DNA of 64,000 nucleotides, from NCBI RefSeq assembly GCF_000518865.1, contig NZ_KI912515.1, positions 1 to 64,000 of the forward strand, written 5' to 3'. The number at the start of each line of letters is the position of its first letter. Position 1 is the first letter of the stretch. A program made the position numbers and the translations under genes. Origin of the DNA: Bacillus sp. J37. GTDB taxonomy: Bacteria > Bacillota > Bacilli > Bacillales > Bacillaceae. Below are positions 55,966 to 64,000 of the stretch, in pieces. Below the pieces are notes generated by a model, which saw nothing but the letters and a program-made list of their open reading frames with translations, was not told the origin of the DNA and did not search any database.

Positions 55966-57420
55966 ATGAAAAAGAAGAAAAAATGGATAATTAGCGCCAT
56001 TATAATCATAATTTTATCAGCAACCATGCTATATCACAGAGTTAAACCCCTGCCATCCGGACTTTCCTATCAAAGCAAGGTTCATGCAATATCAGATCAA
56101 GATATTGATTTTTTATATGACCTCACGTATCAAAAAGATGGGGAAGATGAGTATGATCACTCTATTTTTAACGAGGTATTTAAAACAATTCAGGAGGCGG
56201 AGCATTTTCTAATACTAGATCTTTTCTTAGTTAATGGGTATACAGATGGCAAACGTTCATACCCAAAGCTTAGTGAAAGATTAACGAAATCAATTGAAAA
56301 GCAAAAAGAGAAGTACCCTGATTTAAAAGTAGTTTTTATTACCGATCAAATTAATACTACATATGGATCTCATGAGGCCAAGCAAATTGATCCATTGGAG
56401 GATCTTGGTGTGGAAGTAGTTTATACGAACTTGGACCGATTACGGGATCCTAATCTTTTATACTCTGGATTTTGGAGGGCAACAATTAAGTGGTTTGGAC
56501 AGGAGGGTAACGGTTGGCTTCCAAATCCAATGGAAAAGTCAGCGCCAGAAGTGACAGCACGTTCTTATTTAAAATTATTGAATATTAAAGCAAACCATAG
56601 AAAAGTGGTCATCACCGAAGATGCCGGGGTGATTTTATCTGCGAATCCACATGATGCCAGCGGGTTTCATTCCAATATAGGTTTTAAAGTAAAAGGATCA
56701 ATCCTCAAAGATATGGTGAGAGCTGAAAAAGCAATAGCTGCATTTTCAGGCGGGGACTTAAACGCATTTCCTTCAAAGGTTGAGTTAGATGAGCTAATTA
56801 AACCTTCTTTATTAGAAGAAGGATTATCATTGCATGCTCAAATTCTTACAGAAAGAAAGGTTCAAACCCATGTTGTCGATGCGTTGAATAAGGCAGAAAA
56901 GAAAGATAAGGTTTGGATCGGCATGTTTTATTTGGCTGATAGAGATATTATTAAAGGTATTGAGGAGGCTGCAAAACGAGGAGTTACAATCAACATTGTA
57001 TTAGATCCAAACCAAAATGCTTTTGGACAAGAAAAGATCGGTTTGCCGAATCTGCCCATAGCAGCAGAACTTCAAAATCTTGACTATGAAAATATTACAA
57101 TTCGCTGGTATGCTACAAACAAAGAGCAATATCATTCAAAACTGATTTATATAAAAGGTCAACAGGAGTCCGTTGTCATTGGTGGTTCGAGCAATTTCAC
57201 ATCGCGAAATCTAGACGACTATAATGTAGAAGAAGGTATGAAAATCATAGCCCCGACAGAAAGTAAGCTCATAGAATCAGTTGATCACTATTTCAATAGA
57301 ATTTGGAGTAATGAAGATGGTACTTATACAGTCGATTATGAGAAATATCAGGATCAGTTACCAGTGTTTAAATACATCATGTATATGATTCAAAAAGTAT
57401 TCCAGATGACTACTTATTAA
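55966..57420 (+). CDS. Phospholipase D-family protein, membrane-anchored
   Basis: It encodes 484 residues with an N-terminal signal anchor (about 7-23). Two PLD half-sites are present: HRK at 211-213 in NHRKVVITEDAGVILSANPHD, and HSK at 390-392 in YHSKLIYIKG followed by GGSSNFTSRNLDD. In the first half the terminal Asp-like and Asn positions are kept, so both halves could form an active site, probably outside the membrane. It might act on phospholipids (cardiolipin synthase-like) or nucleic acids; the sequence does not decide. It is a single-gene unit. Confidence 0.85.
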   Translation: MKKKKKWIISAIIIIILSATMLYHRVKPLPSGLSYQSKVHAISDQDIDFLYDLTYQKDGEDEYDHSIFNEVFKTIQEAEHFLILDLFLVNGYTDGKRSYPKLSERLTKSIEKQKEKYPDLKVVFITDQINTTYGSHEAKQIDPLEDLGVEVVYTNLDRLRDPNLLYSGFWRATIKWFGQEGNGWLPNPMEKSAPEVTARSYLKLLNIKANHRKVVITEDAGVILSANPHDASGFHSNIGFKVKGSILKDMVRAEKAIAAFSGGDLNAFPSKVELDELIKPSLLEEGLSLHAQILTERKVQTHVVDALNKAEKKDKVWIGMFYLADRDIIKGIEEAAKRGVTINIVLDPNQNAFGQEKIGLPNLPIAAELQNLDYENITIRWYATNKEQYHSKLIYIKGQQESVVIGGSSNFTSRNLDDYNVEEGMKIIAPTESKLIESVDHYFNRIWSNEDGTYTVDYEKYQDQLPVFKYIMYMIQKVFQMTTY

Positions 57421-57688
57421 GTTACTAGTGGTAACAGAGAGCCTGCAACCATTTTGTAACAGGAACTACTTATTGGGCAGGAATGTAATAGGCAATTATT
57501 AATTCATGAACAGGGTAATGGAAATTGTTGAACAGACCTGCCTAAATACGGTTTAATAGAGTTATATCTAGCAAAATTAATACATAATATACTTTATTGT
57601 GCATTTGCAGATGGGGTTTTCCGTATGAGGTCTTGTTTTCTTTCACAATGTCATCATAAACCAAAAACAACATTGGGGAGGAATCAGT
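57421..57688. other. Intergenic region upstream of the permease-kinase operon
   Basis: A possible promoter is TTGAAC (57528-57533), 18 bp, TTTAAT (57552-57557). The plus-strand frame at 57625-57822 overlaps the permease gene in another frame and is not a gene. Confidence 0.4.
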
Positions 57689-58957
57689 ATCGAGGTTTCA
57701 GTAAGTGCTTTAGGAGCAATAAGTGCTTTGGTCATTGCCATTGTGTTAATACTAAAAAAAGTGCCACCTGCTTATGGAATGGTTGCCGGAGCCTTGATCG
57801 GAGGGTTGATAGGTGGCGTTGATATTACAAATACAGTGAATTTAATGATAGAAGGTGCAAAAGATATTATTCCGGCAGTATTGAGAATAATGGCTGCGGG
57901 CATCCTTGCAGGTGTTTTAATTGAATCTGGTGCAGCTTCATCGATAGCAGAAAAGATCGTCAAACAGTTTGGGGAATCACGGGCGCTCTTGGCGTTGGCT
58001 GTAGCGACAATGATTTTGACAACTGTCGGGGTTTTTGTAGATGTGGCTGTTATTACTGTTGCCCCGATTGCGTTAGCTATTGCTAAGCGGGCACAACTTT
58101 CTAAGACTGCTATTTTACTAGCGATGATTGGTGGAGGAAAAGCAGGAAATATCATGTCACCAAACCCAAATGCAATTGCAGCATCTGATGCCTTTAATGT
58201 ACCGCTGACATCGATTATATCGGCAGGAATCATTCCGGCTATTTTGGGTATTGCAGTAACGTATTATTTAGCAAAGAAGGTAGCAAAAAAAGGTTCTATT
58301 GTCATGGACCTAGATGTTGAAGTCTCAGATATGACAAAAAAACCTCTATTTATGACAGCTATGATTGGACCACTCGTTACAATTATTTTACTGGCGTTAA
58401 GACCATTATTTGATATTAATATTGATCCAATGATTGCACTGCCTATAGGAGGAATTATTGGCGCAATTGCGATGAATAAGATCAGGGAACTTAATGATTA
58501 TGCAGTTTCAGGATTAAGTAAAATGTCTGGTGTTGCGATTATGTTATTAGGAACTGGAACATTGGCTGGGATCATTGCTAATTCTGAGTTGAAGGATGTA
58601 ATGATCAATGGATTAAGCTCATCTGGCTTGCCGGCATATTTATTGGCGCCTGTATCGGGAATTTTTATGTCTGCTGCAACAGCTTCAACAACAGCAGGTA
58701 CAGCTGTAGCAAGCGGTGTTTTCAGCAGTACTATTCTAGGTTTGGGAATTTCAGCATTAGCCGGGGCTGCCATGATTCATGCTGGCGCAACAGTGCTTGA
58801 TCACTTGCCTCACGGAAGTTTCTTTCATGCGACAGCAGGAAGTGTCAACATGGAAATTAAAGAGCGCTTAAAACTAATGCCATATGAATTTTTGGTTGGT
58901 TTAACGCTTACGGTCATTTCCACCCTCATATTCGGAGTATTTAAACTTTTTGGTTAA
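57689..58957 (+). CDS. GntP-family permease, probably for glycerate
   Basis: It encodes a protein of about 410-422 residues with about 12 TM spans. Family motifs include VDVAVITVAPIALAIAKRA, GGGKAGNIMSPNPNAIAASDAFNVP and the C-terminal GATVLDHLPHGSFFHATAGS. The conserved start seems to be at ATC 57689: GGGGAGG (57675-57681) lies 7 nt before it and no ATG, GTG or TTG occurs there in frame. The first conventional start in frame is TTG 57728, which has a poorer RBS and would cut into the first TM segment. It is cotranscribed with glycerate kinase 28 bp downstream, so glycerate is the likely substrate (inference). Confidence 0.85.
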   Translation: MEVSVSALGAISALVIAIVLILKKVPPAYGMVAGALIGGLIGGVDITNTVNLMIEGAKDIIPAVLRIMAAGILAGVLIESGAASSIAEKIVKQFGESRALLALAVATMILTTVGVFVDVAVITVAPIALAIAKRAQLSKTAILLAMIGGGKAGNIMSPNPNAIAASDAFNVPLTSIISAGIIPAILGIAVTYYLAKKVAKKGSIVMDLDVEVSDMTKKPLFMTAMIGPLVTIILLALRPLFDINIDPMIALPIGGIIGAIAMNKIRELNDYAVSGLSKMSGVAIMLLGTGTLAGIIANSELKDVMINGLSSSGLPAYLLAPVSGIFMSAATASTTAGTAVASGVFSSTILGLGISALAGAAMIHAGATVLDHLPHGSFFHATAGSVNMEIKERLKLMPYEFLVGLTLTVISTLIFGVFKLFG

Positions 58958-58985
58958 CGGGATTTTTAGAAAGGAGATTTAAAAG

Positions 58986-60122
58986 ATGAAAATAGTCATT
59001 GCCCCAGATTCTTTTAAGGAAAGCTTATCTGCAATGGAGGCCGCTCTTGCAATAGAGAGGGGCTTTAAAAGGATTTTTCCAAATGCCGATTATCAAAAAA
59101 TGCCGATGGCGGATGGTGGAGAAGGTACTGTTCAATCTTTAGTCGATGCAACAAACGGTTCAATTAAAGAAAGGATTGTGACAGGTCCACTTGGAAATCC
59201 GGTTAAAGCTTTCTTTGGTTTGATGGGTGATGGAAAAACGGCCGTTATTGAAATGGCTGCTGCATCCGGTTTGCATTTAGTCCCTTTTGAACGACGAAAC
59301 CCATTAGTAACGACGACAAGAGGTACAGGAGAGTTAATCTTATCCGCCCTTGATTTAGGTGTAGAGCATATGATTATCGGGGTTGGTGGAAGTGCCACAA
59401 ATGATGGAGGAGCAGGGATGGTTCAGGCGTTAGGTGGGAGATTACTAGATTCAGATGGAAATGATATTCAGGCAGGAGGTGGTGTGCTTTCGGAAATCGC
59501 CTCTATCGACTTGACAGGACTGGATCAAAGATTAACGGAAATCAAAATTGAAGTAGCCTGTGATGTTGATAATCCATTAACAGGGCCAAGAGGTGCATCA
59601 GCAATATTTGGTCCCCAAAAAGGAGCAACACCTGAGATGGTCCAATTGCTTGATCAGAACCTGACTCACTTTGCCGATGTCGTAGAGGCATCACTTGGAA
59701 GGTCCTTTCGAAATATAGAAGGGGCAGGTGCTGCTGGAGGTCTTGGAGCGAGTCTAGTAGCTTTTTTGAATGCTGAATTAAAAAGAGGGATTCAAATTGT
59801 CCTTGATGCAGTGAATTTTGATGAAGTAGTAGAAGACGCGAATCTTGTTATAACAGGTGAGGGGAGAATTGATTCACAAACTATTTATGGAAAGACTCCT
59901 ATTGGTGTTGCAAAGGCAGCTAAAAAGTATGGTGTGCCTGTAATTGGTGTAGCAGGCTCTCTATCGAAAGATTGTGATGTTGTATACGAACATGGTATTG
60001 ATGCACTTTTTAGCATTGTGCCAGGTGTTACCACACTTCCAAATGCCTTTGAACATGCTGCTGATTACATGGAAATGACAGCAAGAAACATTGCTGCAAC
60101 TTTGAAAGCTGCGAATAAATGA
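58986..60122 (+). CDS. glxK: Glycerate kinase (GlxK/GarK family)
   Basis: It encodes 378 residues, full family length. Conserved blocks: IVIAPDSFKESLSAMEAA, PMADGGEGTVQSLV, GTGELILSALDLGV, GVGGSATNDGGAGMVQALG and VITGEGRIDSQTIYGKTPIGVAK. It phosphorylates glycerate for entry into glycolysis. RBS AAAGGAG. It lies downstream of the GntP-type permease, together a small uptake-and-use operon. Confidence 0.92.
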   Translation: MKIVIAPDSFKESLSAMEAALAIERGFKRIFPNADYQKMPMADGGEGTVQSLVDATNGSIKERIVTGPLGNPVKAFFGLMGDGKTAVIEMAAASGLHLVPFERRNPLVTTTRGTGELILSALDLGVEHMIIGVGGSATNDGGAGMVQALGGRLLDSDGNDIQAGGGVLSEIASIDLTGLDQRLTEIKIEVACDVDNPLTGPRGASAIFGPQKGATPEMVQLLDQNLTHFADVVEASLGRSFRNIEGAGAAGGLGASLVAFLNAELKRGIQIVLDAVNFDEVVEDANLVITGEGRIDSQTIYGKTPIGVAKAAKKYGVPVIGVAGSLSKDCDVVYEHGIDALFSIVPGVTTLPNAFEHAADYMEMTARNIAATLKAANK

Positions 60123-60129
60123 ATGGAAG

Positions 60130-60152
60130 GACCCGAAGGAATCCTTCGGGCT
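60130..60152. terminator. Hairpin between glxK and ydbT
   Basis: CCCGAAGGA (60132-60140) and TCCTTCGGG (60142-60150) form a stable short hairpin between convergent genes. T tracts are weak on both sides. Confidence 0.6.
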
Positions 60153-60175
60153 CAATCTGTGAAGAGTTATTAGCT

Positions 60176-61606
60176 TTATTTCGAATGGCCATGATACCAC
60201 GTGTAAAATGTGCCAGCCTTTTCTTTGGAAAGGCCATATAGTCTACTTTCATGTATTGGTTTGGCTCTATTAAGAAAAACAAGTGTGGCAACATTAAATT
60301 TCCGCTGTAACCAAGAGTGTTTAATCGTGATTTGCTGAATTCGTTCGTGATGTGTAACAAATGTTTCATTCACAAATCCGCCTTTTCTTATTTGAACAGT
60401 TTTTCCATGGCGAATATAGCTTGTGAACCAATAATCAAGGATTCTTGAGGTAACAGACAGGATAAATACAAAGGCTGCTATCCATAGCCATTCTCTTTTA
60501 AAAATGGCCAGTCCAATGATTGATAAAATTGTTACATAATAAGGATGAAGAAGCTTGAGCCACAGAACTTTAATCGGAAATCTTTCCATACGCTCTTCAA
60601 TGACATATTGAGGCAACATGGATTGCAGGACTTGATAAGCTTGTTTTTTAGGCATAAAAGGATATAAAGAACTTGTATCCTGATCATTTCCATCCTCAGA
60701 TCCTCCTGCACTGATAAGCTTCACTTCAACAAGACTAAGTAAACGTTTTAAGAGGGATTGTTCTACAACAACAGCTTGAACCCGATGTTTAAGAATTGAA
60801 TAACTAACAACATTCCCCATGCCTTTTTCAATATAGATTCTATCCGTATCATCACTAATCACAAAGTTACCGTATTTTGTAAAGGTTTTGAACAACCCAA
60901 ATAAGACAGATAAAATTATAGCTATTATCAGTATCATAATAAGCATCCACCAATGAATGAGTAAATAATCGAACGTATTCTTGGCTGAATCTTCAATGTG
61001 AAAAAGCTCTGCCAAATTAAAATACAGGGCACTTAATAAAGGGAAAAAGGCCAAAAAGCTAAGCGATGTAAATGAAGCCTTTATTAAGTCTTTTTTATTC
61101 GATTGAAAATGAATGCTTCGTTCAATAACTGGTTGTGGTTCTTCACCATTTTGTTGATCCTGTGGTTGTTCTAAAAGAATGAGAATATGACGTTTCTCTT
61201 TAGCTGTTATAACGGGAAAAGTAAAGTTTGCATGTTCTCCGCTTGTACCTGTTTCAAGTGTGAGAGACGTAAGTCCGAACCAACGATGGATAAATGTTGT
61301 ATTTGATTTATGATTATGGATACTGCTAAAAGGAATGGTTCGTTGTGATTTAATAAATACCCCTTTACGTTCAATGACTGAATTCTGAGTAACCTCATAT
61401 TGACAGAACATCCACTGTAAAATGGTCCAAATAAGAGTGGAAATACAAACAATGATAAATATGTACCTTCCCCATACAACCCATGTAGCTGTGGATGTTG
61501 CTTTAAATATAAATAAGATAAGAACAATTCCTACTGAACCTTTGATAAATGAAATAAGGTCTACAGCTATCATCGCAGGATGATAACGTTTAGTTGTTGG
61601 ATGCAT
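60176..61606 (-). CDS. ydbT: Membrane protein with bacterial PH domains (YdbT-like)
   Basis: It encodes 476 residues from ATG 61606 (AAGGAG upstream; the frame can be extended to GTG 61627). Paired TM spans near 20-55, 180-240 and 370-410 alternate with bPH2 domains (e.g. VIERKGVFIKSQRTIPFSSIHNHK; RIYIEKGMGNVVSYSILKHRVQAV; VQIRKGGFVNETFVTHHERIQQITIKHSWLQRKF). It overlaps ydbS, the same pairing as in B. subtilis. The role is envelope-related and not well defined. Confidence 0.88.
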   Translation of the reverse strand: MHPTTKRYHPAMIAVDLISFIKGSVGIVLILFIFKATSTATWVVWGRYIFIIVCISTLIWTILQWMFCQYEVTQNSVIERKGVFIKSQRTIPFSSIHNHKSNTTFIHRWFGLTSLTLETGTSGEHANFTFPVITAKEKRHILILLEQPQDQQNGEEPQPVIERSIHFQSNKKDLIKASFTSLSFLAFFPLLSALYFNLAELFHIEDSAKNTFDYLLIHWWMLIMILIIAIILSVLFGLFKTFTKYGNFVISDDTDRIYIEKGMGNVVSYSILKHRVQAVVVEQSLLKRLLSLVEVKLISAGGSEDGNDQDTSSLYPFMPKKQAYQVLQSMLPQYVIEERMERFPIKVLWLKLLHPYYVTILSIIGLAIFKREWLWIAAFVFILSVTSRILDYWFTSYIRHGKTVQIRKGGFVNETFVTHHERIQQITIKHSWLQRKFNVATLVFLNRAKPIHESRLYGLSKEKAGTFYTWYHGHSK

Positions 61607-62120
61607 GTTCTTTTTCTCCTTCACCATTCTCTTGGTCTTTTATTTTTGCAAACACAGCAATTTGTGCTTTTAATAGATGTGCCTCTTCTGCGGGAATGGC
61701 AGGGATAACATGATTTGAAGTTGTTGTACCCACCTCAATATTGTAAAGCATATGTCGACGCATAATCGGACCTTGTTCTGTGCGCACATATTCTACTTTT
61801 TCCATAGGAATCAATATATGTTGCTGGTTCCATCTTCCATGTTTTAGCTGAATAAACTCTTGATCAATTTCATAACGCCAGGTTCGTTGTAGATAGACAG
61901 GTTCAATCAAAATGGAATAAATACCTGATAACATAGCAAGTCCGCCTAAACAATAGAGAACAATACTAACCCAGCTATACCACTCAAATCGCTCAGAGCA
62001 AAAAATTAGAATGGCAATGATAACGAGTGCAATGATATGACCGATCGTATTAGACATTCTCCATACCTTCACAGCATCGGAAGAGATCTCTCTTTTCGGC
62101 TCATTAATATTGATATACAA
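61590..62120 (-). CDS. ydbS: Membrane protein with one bacterial PH domain (YdbS-like)
   Basis: It encodes 176 residues with two TM spans (about 24-44, 50-70) and a bPH2 domain (about 78-150; YEIDQEFIQLKHGRWNQQHILIPMEKVEYVRTEQGPIMRR), plus a charged C-tail. It comes first in the operon and overlaps ydbT. The two probably form one membrane complex. Confidence 0.88.
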   Translation of the reverse strand: MYININEPKREISSDAVKVWRMSNTIGHIIALVIIAILIFCSERFEWYSWVSIVLYCLGGLAMLSGIYSILIEPVYLQRTWRYEIDQEFIQLKHGRWNQQHILIPMEKVEYVRTEQGPIMRRHMLYNIEVGTTTSNHVIPAIPAEEAHLLKAQIAVFAKIKDQENGEGEKEHASNN

Positions 62121-62252
62121 TGATCTTCACCTCCATAACATATACGAGATATACAGGAAAATAGTTTCATAATTATTGGGATTAATGTGTAAAACAGGTT
62201 ATTCTATATGGTGTAAGGATAATCATGTAGATATAAAGGTGATTGACACTAG

Positions 62253-63197
<945 letters not shown>

Positions 63198-63205
63198 AAC
63201 AGCGA

Positions 63206-63231
63206 AGGCCTGTCTCTACTGAAACAGGCCT
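63206..63231. terminator. Hairpin between ldh copy 2 and the nucleotidase gene
   Basis: AGGCCTGT (63206-63213) and ACAGGCCT (63224-63231) pair perfectly between two convergent genes. T tracts are weak. Confidence 0.6.
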
Positions 63232-63236
63232 AAACA

Positions 63237-64000
63237 TTATAGATTAACTCTTTTGATTCGTCCTTCAGAATGATAATCAAATGGTGAAGGTAAAGTTTTA
63301 ACGTATTCAACAGTAGCATCAAGATCAACCGGACCTACTTCCATGTCTGTAGAAAGCTTTCCAATACTTGTGCTAATGTTTCCATACATATAGTTATTTA
63401 CCACAACTGAATATTCTTTTGCTGGATCAATCTTGCTTCCATCTGGCAGGAAGATATCCACGACTTTTCCGGATTTTGTTGTATCATCGTATGTGTACGT
63501 GTATGAAAAGCCGGAAATATGATAATCAAGACCTCTTGATGTAATCTGTTCATTAAGGATAACTTCTAAATCTGCACCACTTAAGTTTACTTTATTCAGG
63601 ACATTTCCAAATGGCTGAACGGCAAATAAATCACCGAATGTAACATCACCAGCTTCAAGGGGAGATCTTACACCGCCACCATTCATTAAGGCAAAATCTG
63701 ATTTCATAGCAGTTTTCATTCCATCTGCAATTAGATTACCTAAAGGAAGGTCACTTATTTCTTTTGTTGCTGGGTAGCCTTTTTCAAGAGTTGTTGTTAA
63801 TTTTCCCACAACTTCAGCTTTGATTGGCTCAATCTTTTCAGAATACTTCTTCATAATTTCAGCTACTGCTGGATCTGGATTGTATTTGTCTTGGTAAACA
63901 GTTTTAATCTCAGCGGTCTTACTAAAAATATCACCTGTAAATGGATCAATTTCTAAGTCAACATCAGAAAAGGCAGATCCATAAGAATAAGCTTGTACAA
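63237..64000 (-). CDS. 5'-nucleotidase-family protein, 3' end only
   Basis: The minus-strand frame is open from the stop at 63237 to the window edge, about 253 residues of C-terminus. It shows the 5'-nucleotidase C-terminal domain: GNLIADGMKTAMKSDFALMNGGGVRSPLEAGDVTFGDLFAVQPFGN and YSVVVNNYMYGN. Members hydrolyse nucleotides, cyclic nucleotides or UDP-sugars outside the cell (YfkN/UshA type). The metallophosphoesterase domain is beyond the edge. No LPXTG motif is present at this C-terminus. Confidence 0.88.
   Translation of the reverse strand, partial: VQAYSYGSAFSDVDLEIDPFTGDIFSKTAEIKTVYQDKYNPDPAVAEIMKKYSEKIEPIKAEVVGKLTTTLEKGYPATKEISDLPLGNLIADGMKTAMKSDFALMNGGGVRSPLEAGDVTFGDLFAVQPFGNVLNKVNLSGADLEVILNEQITSRGLDYHISGFSYTYTYDDTTKSGKVVDIFLPDGSKIDPAKEYSVVVNNYMYGNISTSIGKLSTDMEVGPVDLDATVEYVKTLPSPFDYHSEGRIKRVNL

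Noticed and set aside
57625-57822. 65-codon ORF at the start of the permease gene
   Set aside because: Overlaps the GntP-type gene in another frame, and Cys/His content reflects no real motif order.

Overview
The window reads as a chromosome segment from a low-GC, Gram-positive, Bacillus-like (Bacillaceae) organism. The evidence is strong AGGAGG-type ribosome binding sites with TTG and GTG starts, sigma-A promoters, Fur, PerR and Rex operators of the Bacillus type, and a gene set close to B. subtilis (ahpCF, csaA, glpF, tcyP, ydbST, yobUV, a KinB-like kinase, bglP-bglA). No rRNA, tRNA or CRISPR array was seen.

1-9.1 kb is an AT-rich accessory island. It opens with the 5' end of an IS21-type transposase gene and an IS end. 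Then come an XRE regulator facing a row of small hypothetical genes, a decayed Uma2-family gene, a serine-recombinase-like protein whose domains are in the reverse of the usual order, a frameshifted excisionase-like gene, and a lone 973-residue SF2 helicase with a nuclease-like C-terminus (candidate single-gene defence protein).

9.1-27 kb holds a radical SAM/SPASM protein, two unknown proteins, a four-gene Fur-controlled siderophore ABC importer, the yobU/yobV pair, a KinB-like sensor kinase, a Thr-rich anchored protein, a giant DUF2062-GH18-NodB-GT2 protein likely to make and trim a surface polysaccharide, and a secreted GH43 arabinanase interrupted by a frameshift in an A7 tract.

27-45.5 kb is mainly transport and carbon metabolism: potABCD, a rhodanese, an AraC regulator, csaA, glpF, a GntR regulator divergent from a beta-glucoside PTS and 6-phospho-beta-glucosidase, a single-aptamer glycine riboswitch ahead of a CycA-type glycine/D-alanine permease, L-lactate dehydrogenase under three Rex sites followed by a stub of a lactate permease, the cystine transporter tcyP and a Gfo/Idh/MocA oxidoreductase.

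45.5-64 kb holds a PadR/DUF4188 pair, mqo, an autoregulated ABC exporter with its TetR repressor, ahpC-ahpF under a PerR-like box, a coiled-coil protein, a NERD-domain pseudogene, a phospholipase D-like protein, a GntP-family permease with glycerate kinase, ydbS-ydbT, a second ldh without Rex sites, and the 3' end of a 5'-nucleotidase gene running off the edge.

The most unusual items are the domain-permuted recombinase with an internal start site, the helicase-nuclease, the one-polypeptide polysaccharide synthase/deacetylase/hydrolase, and the glycine riboswitch-cycA unit.
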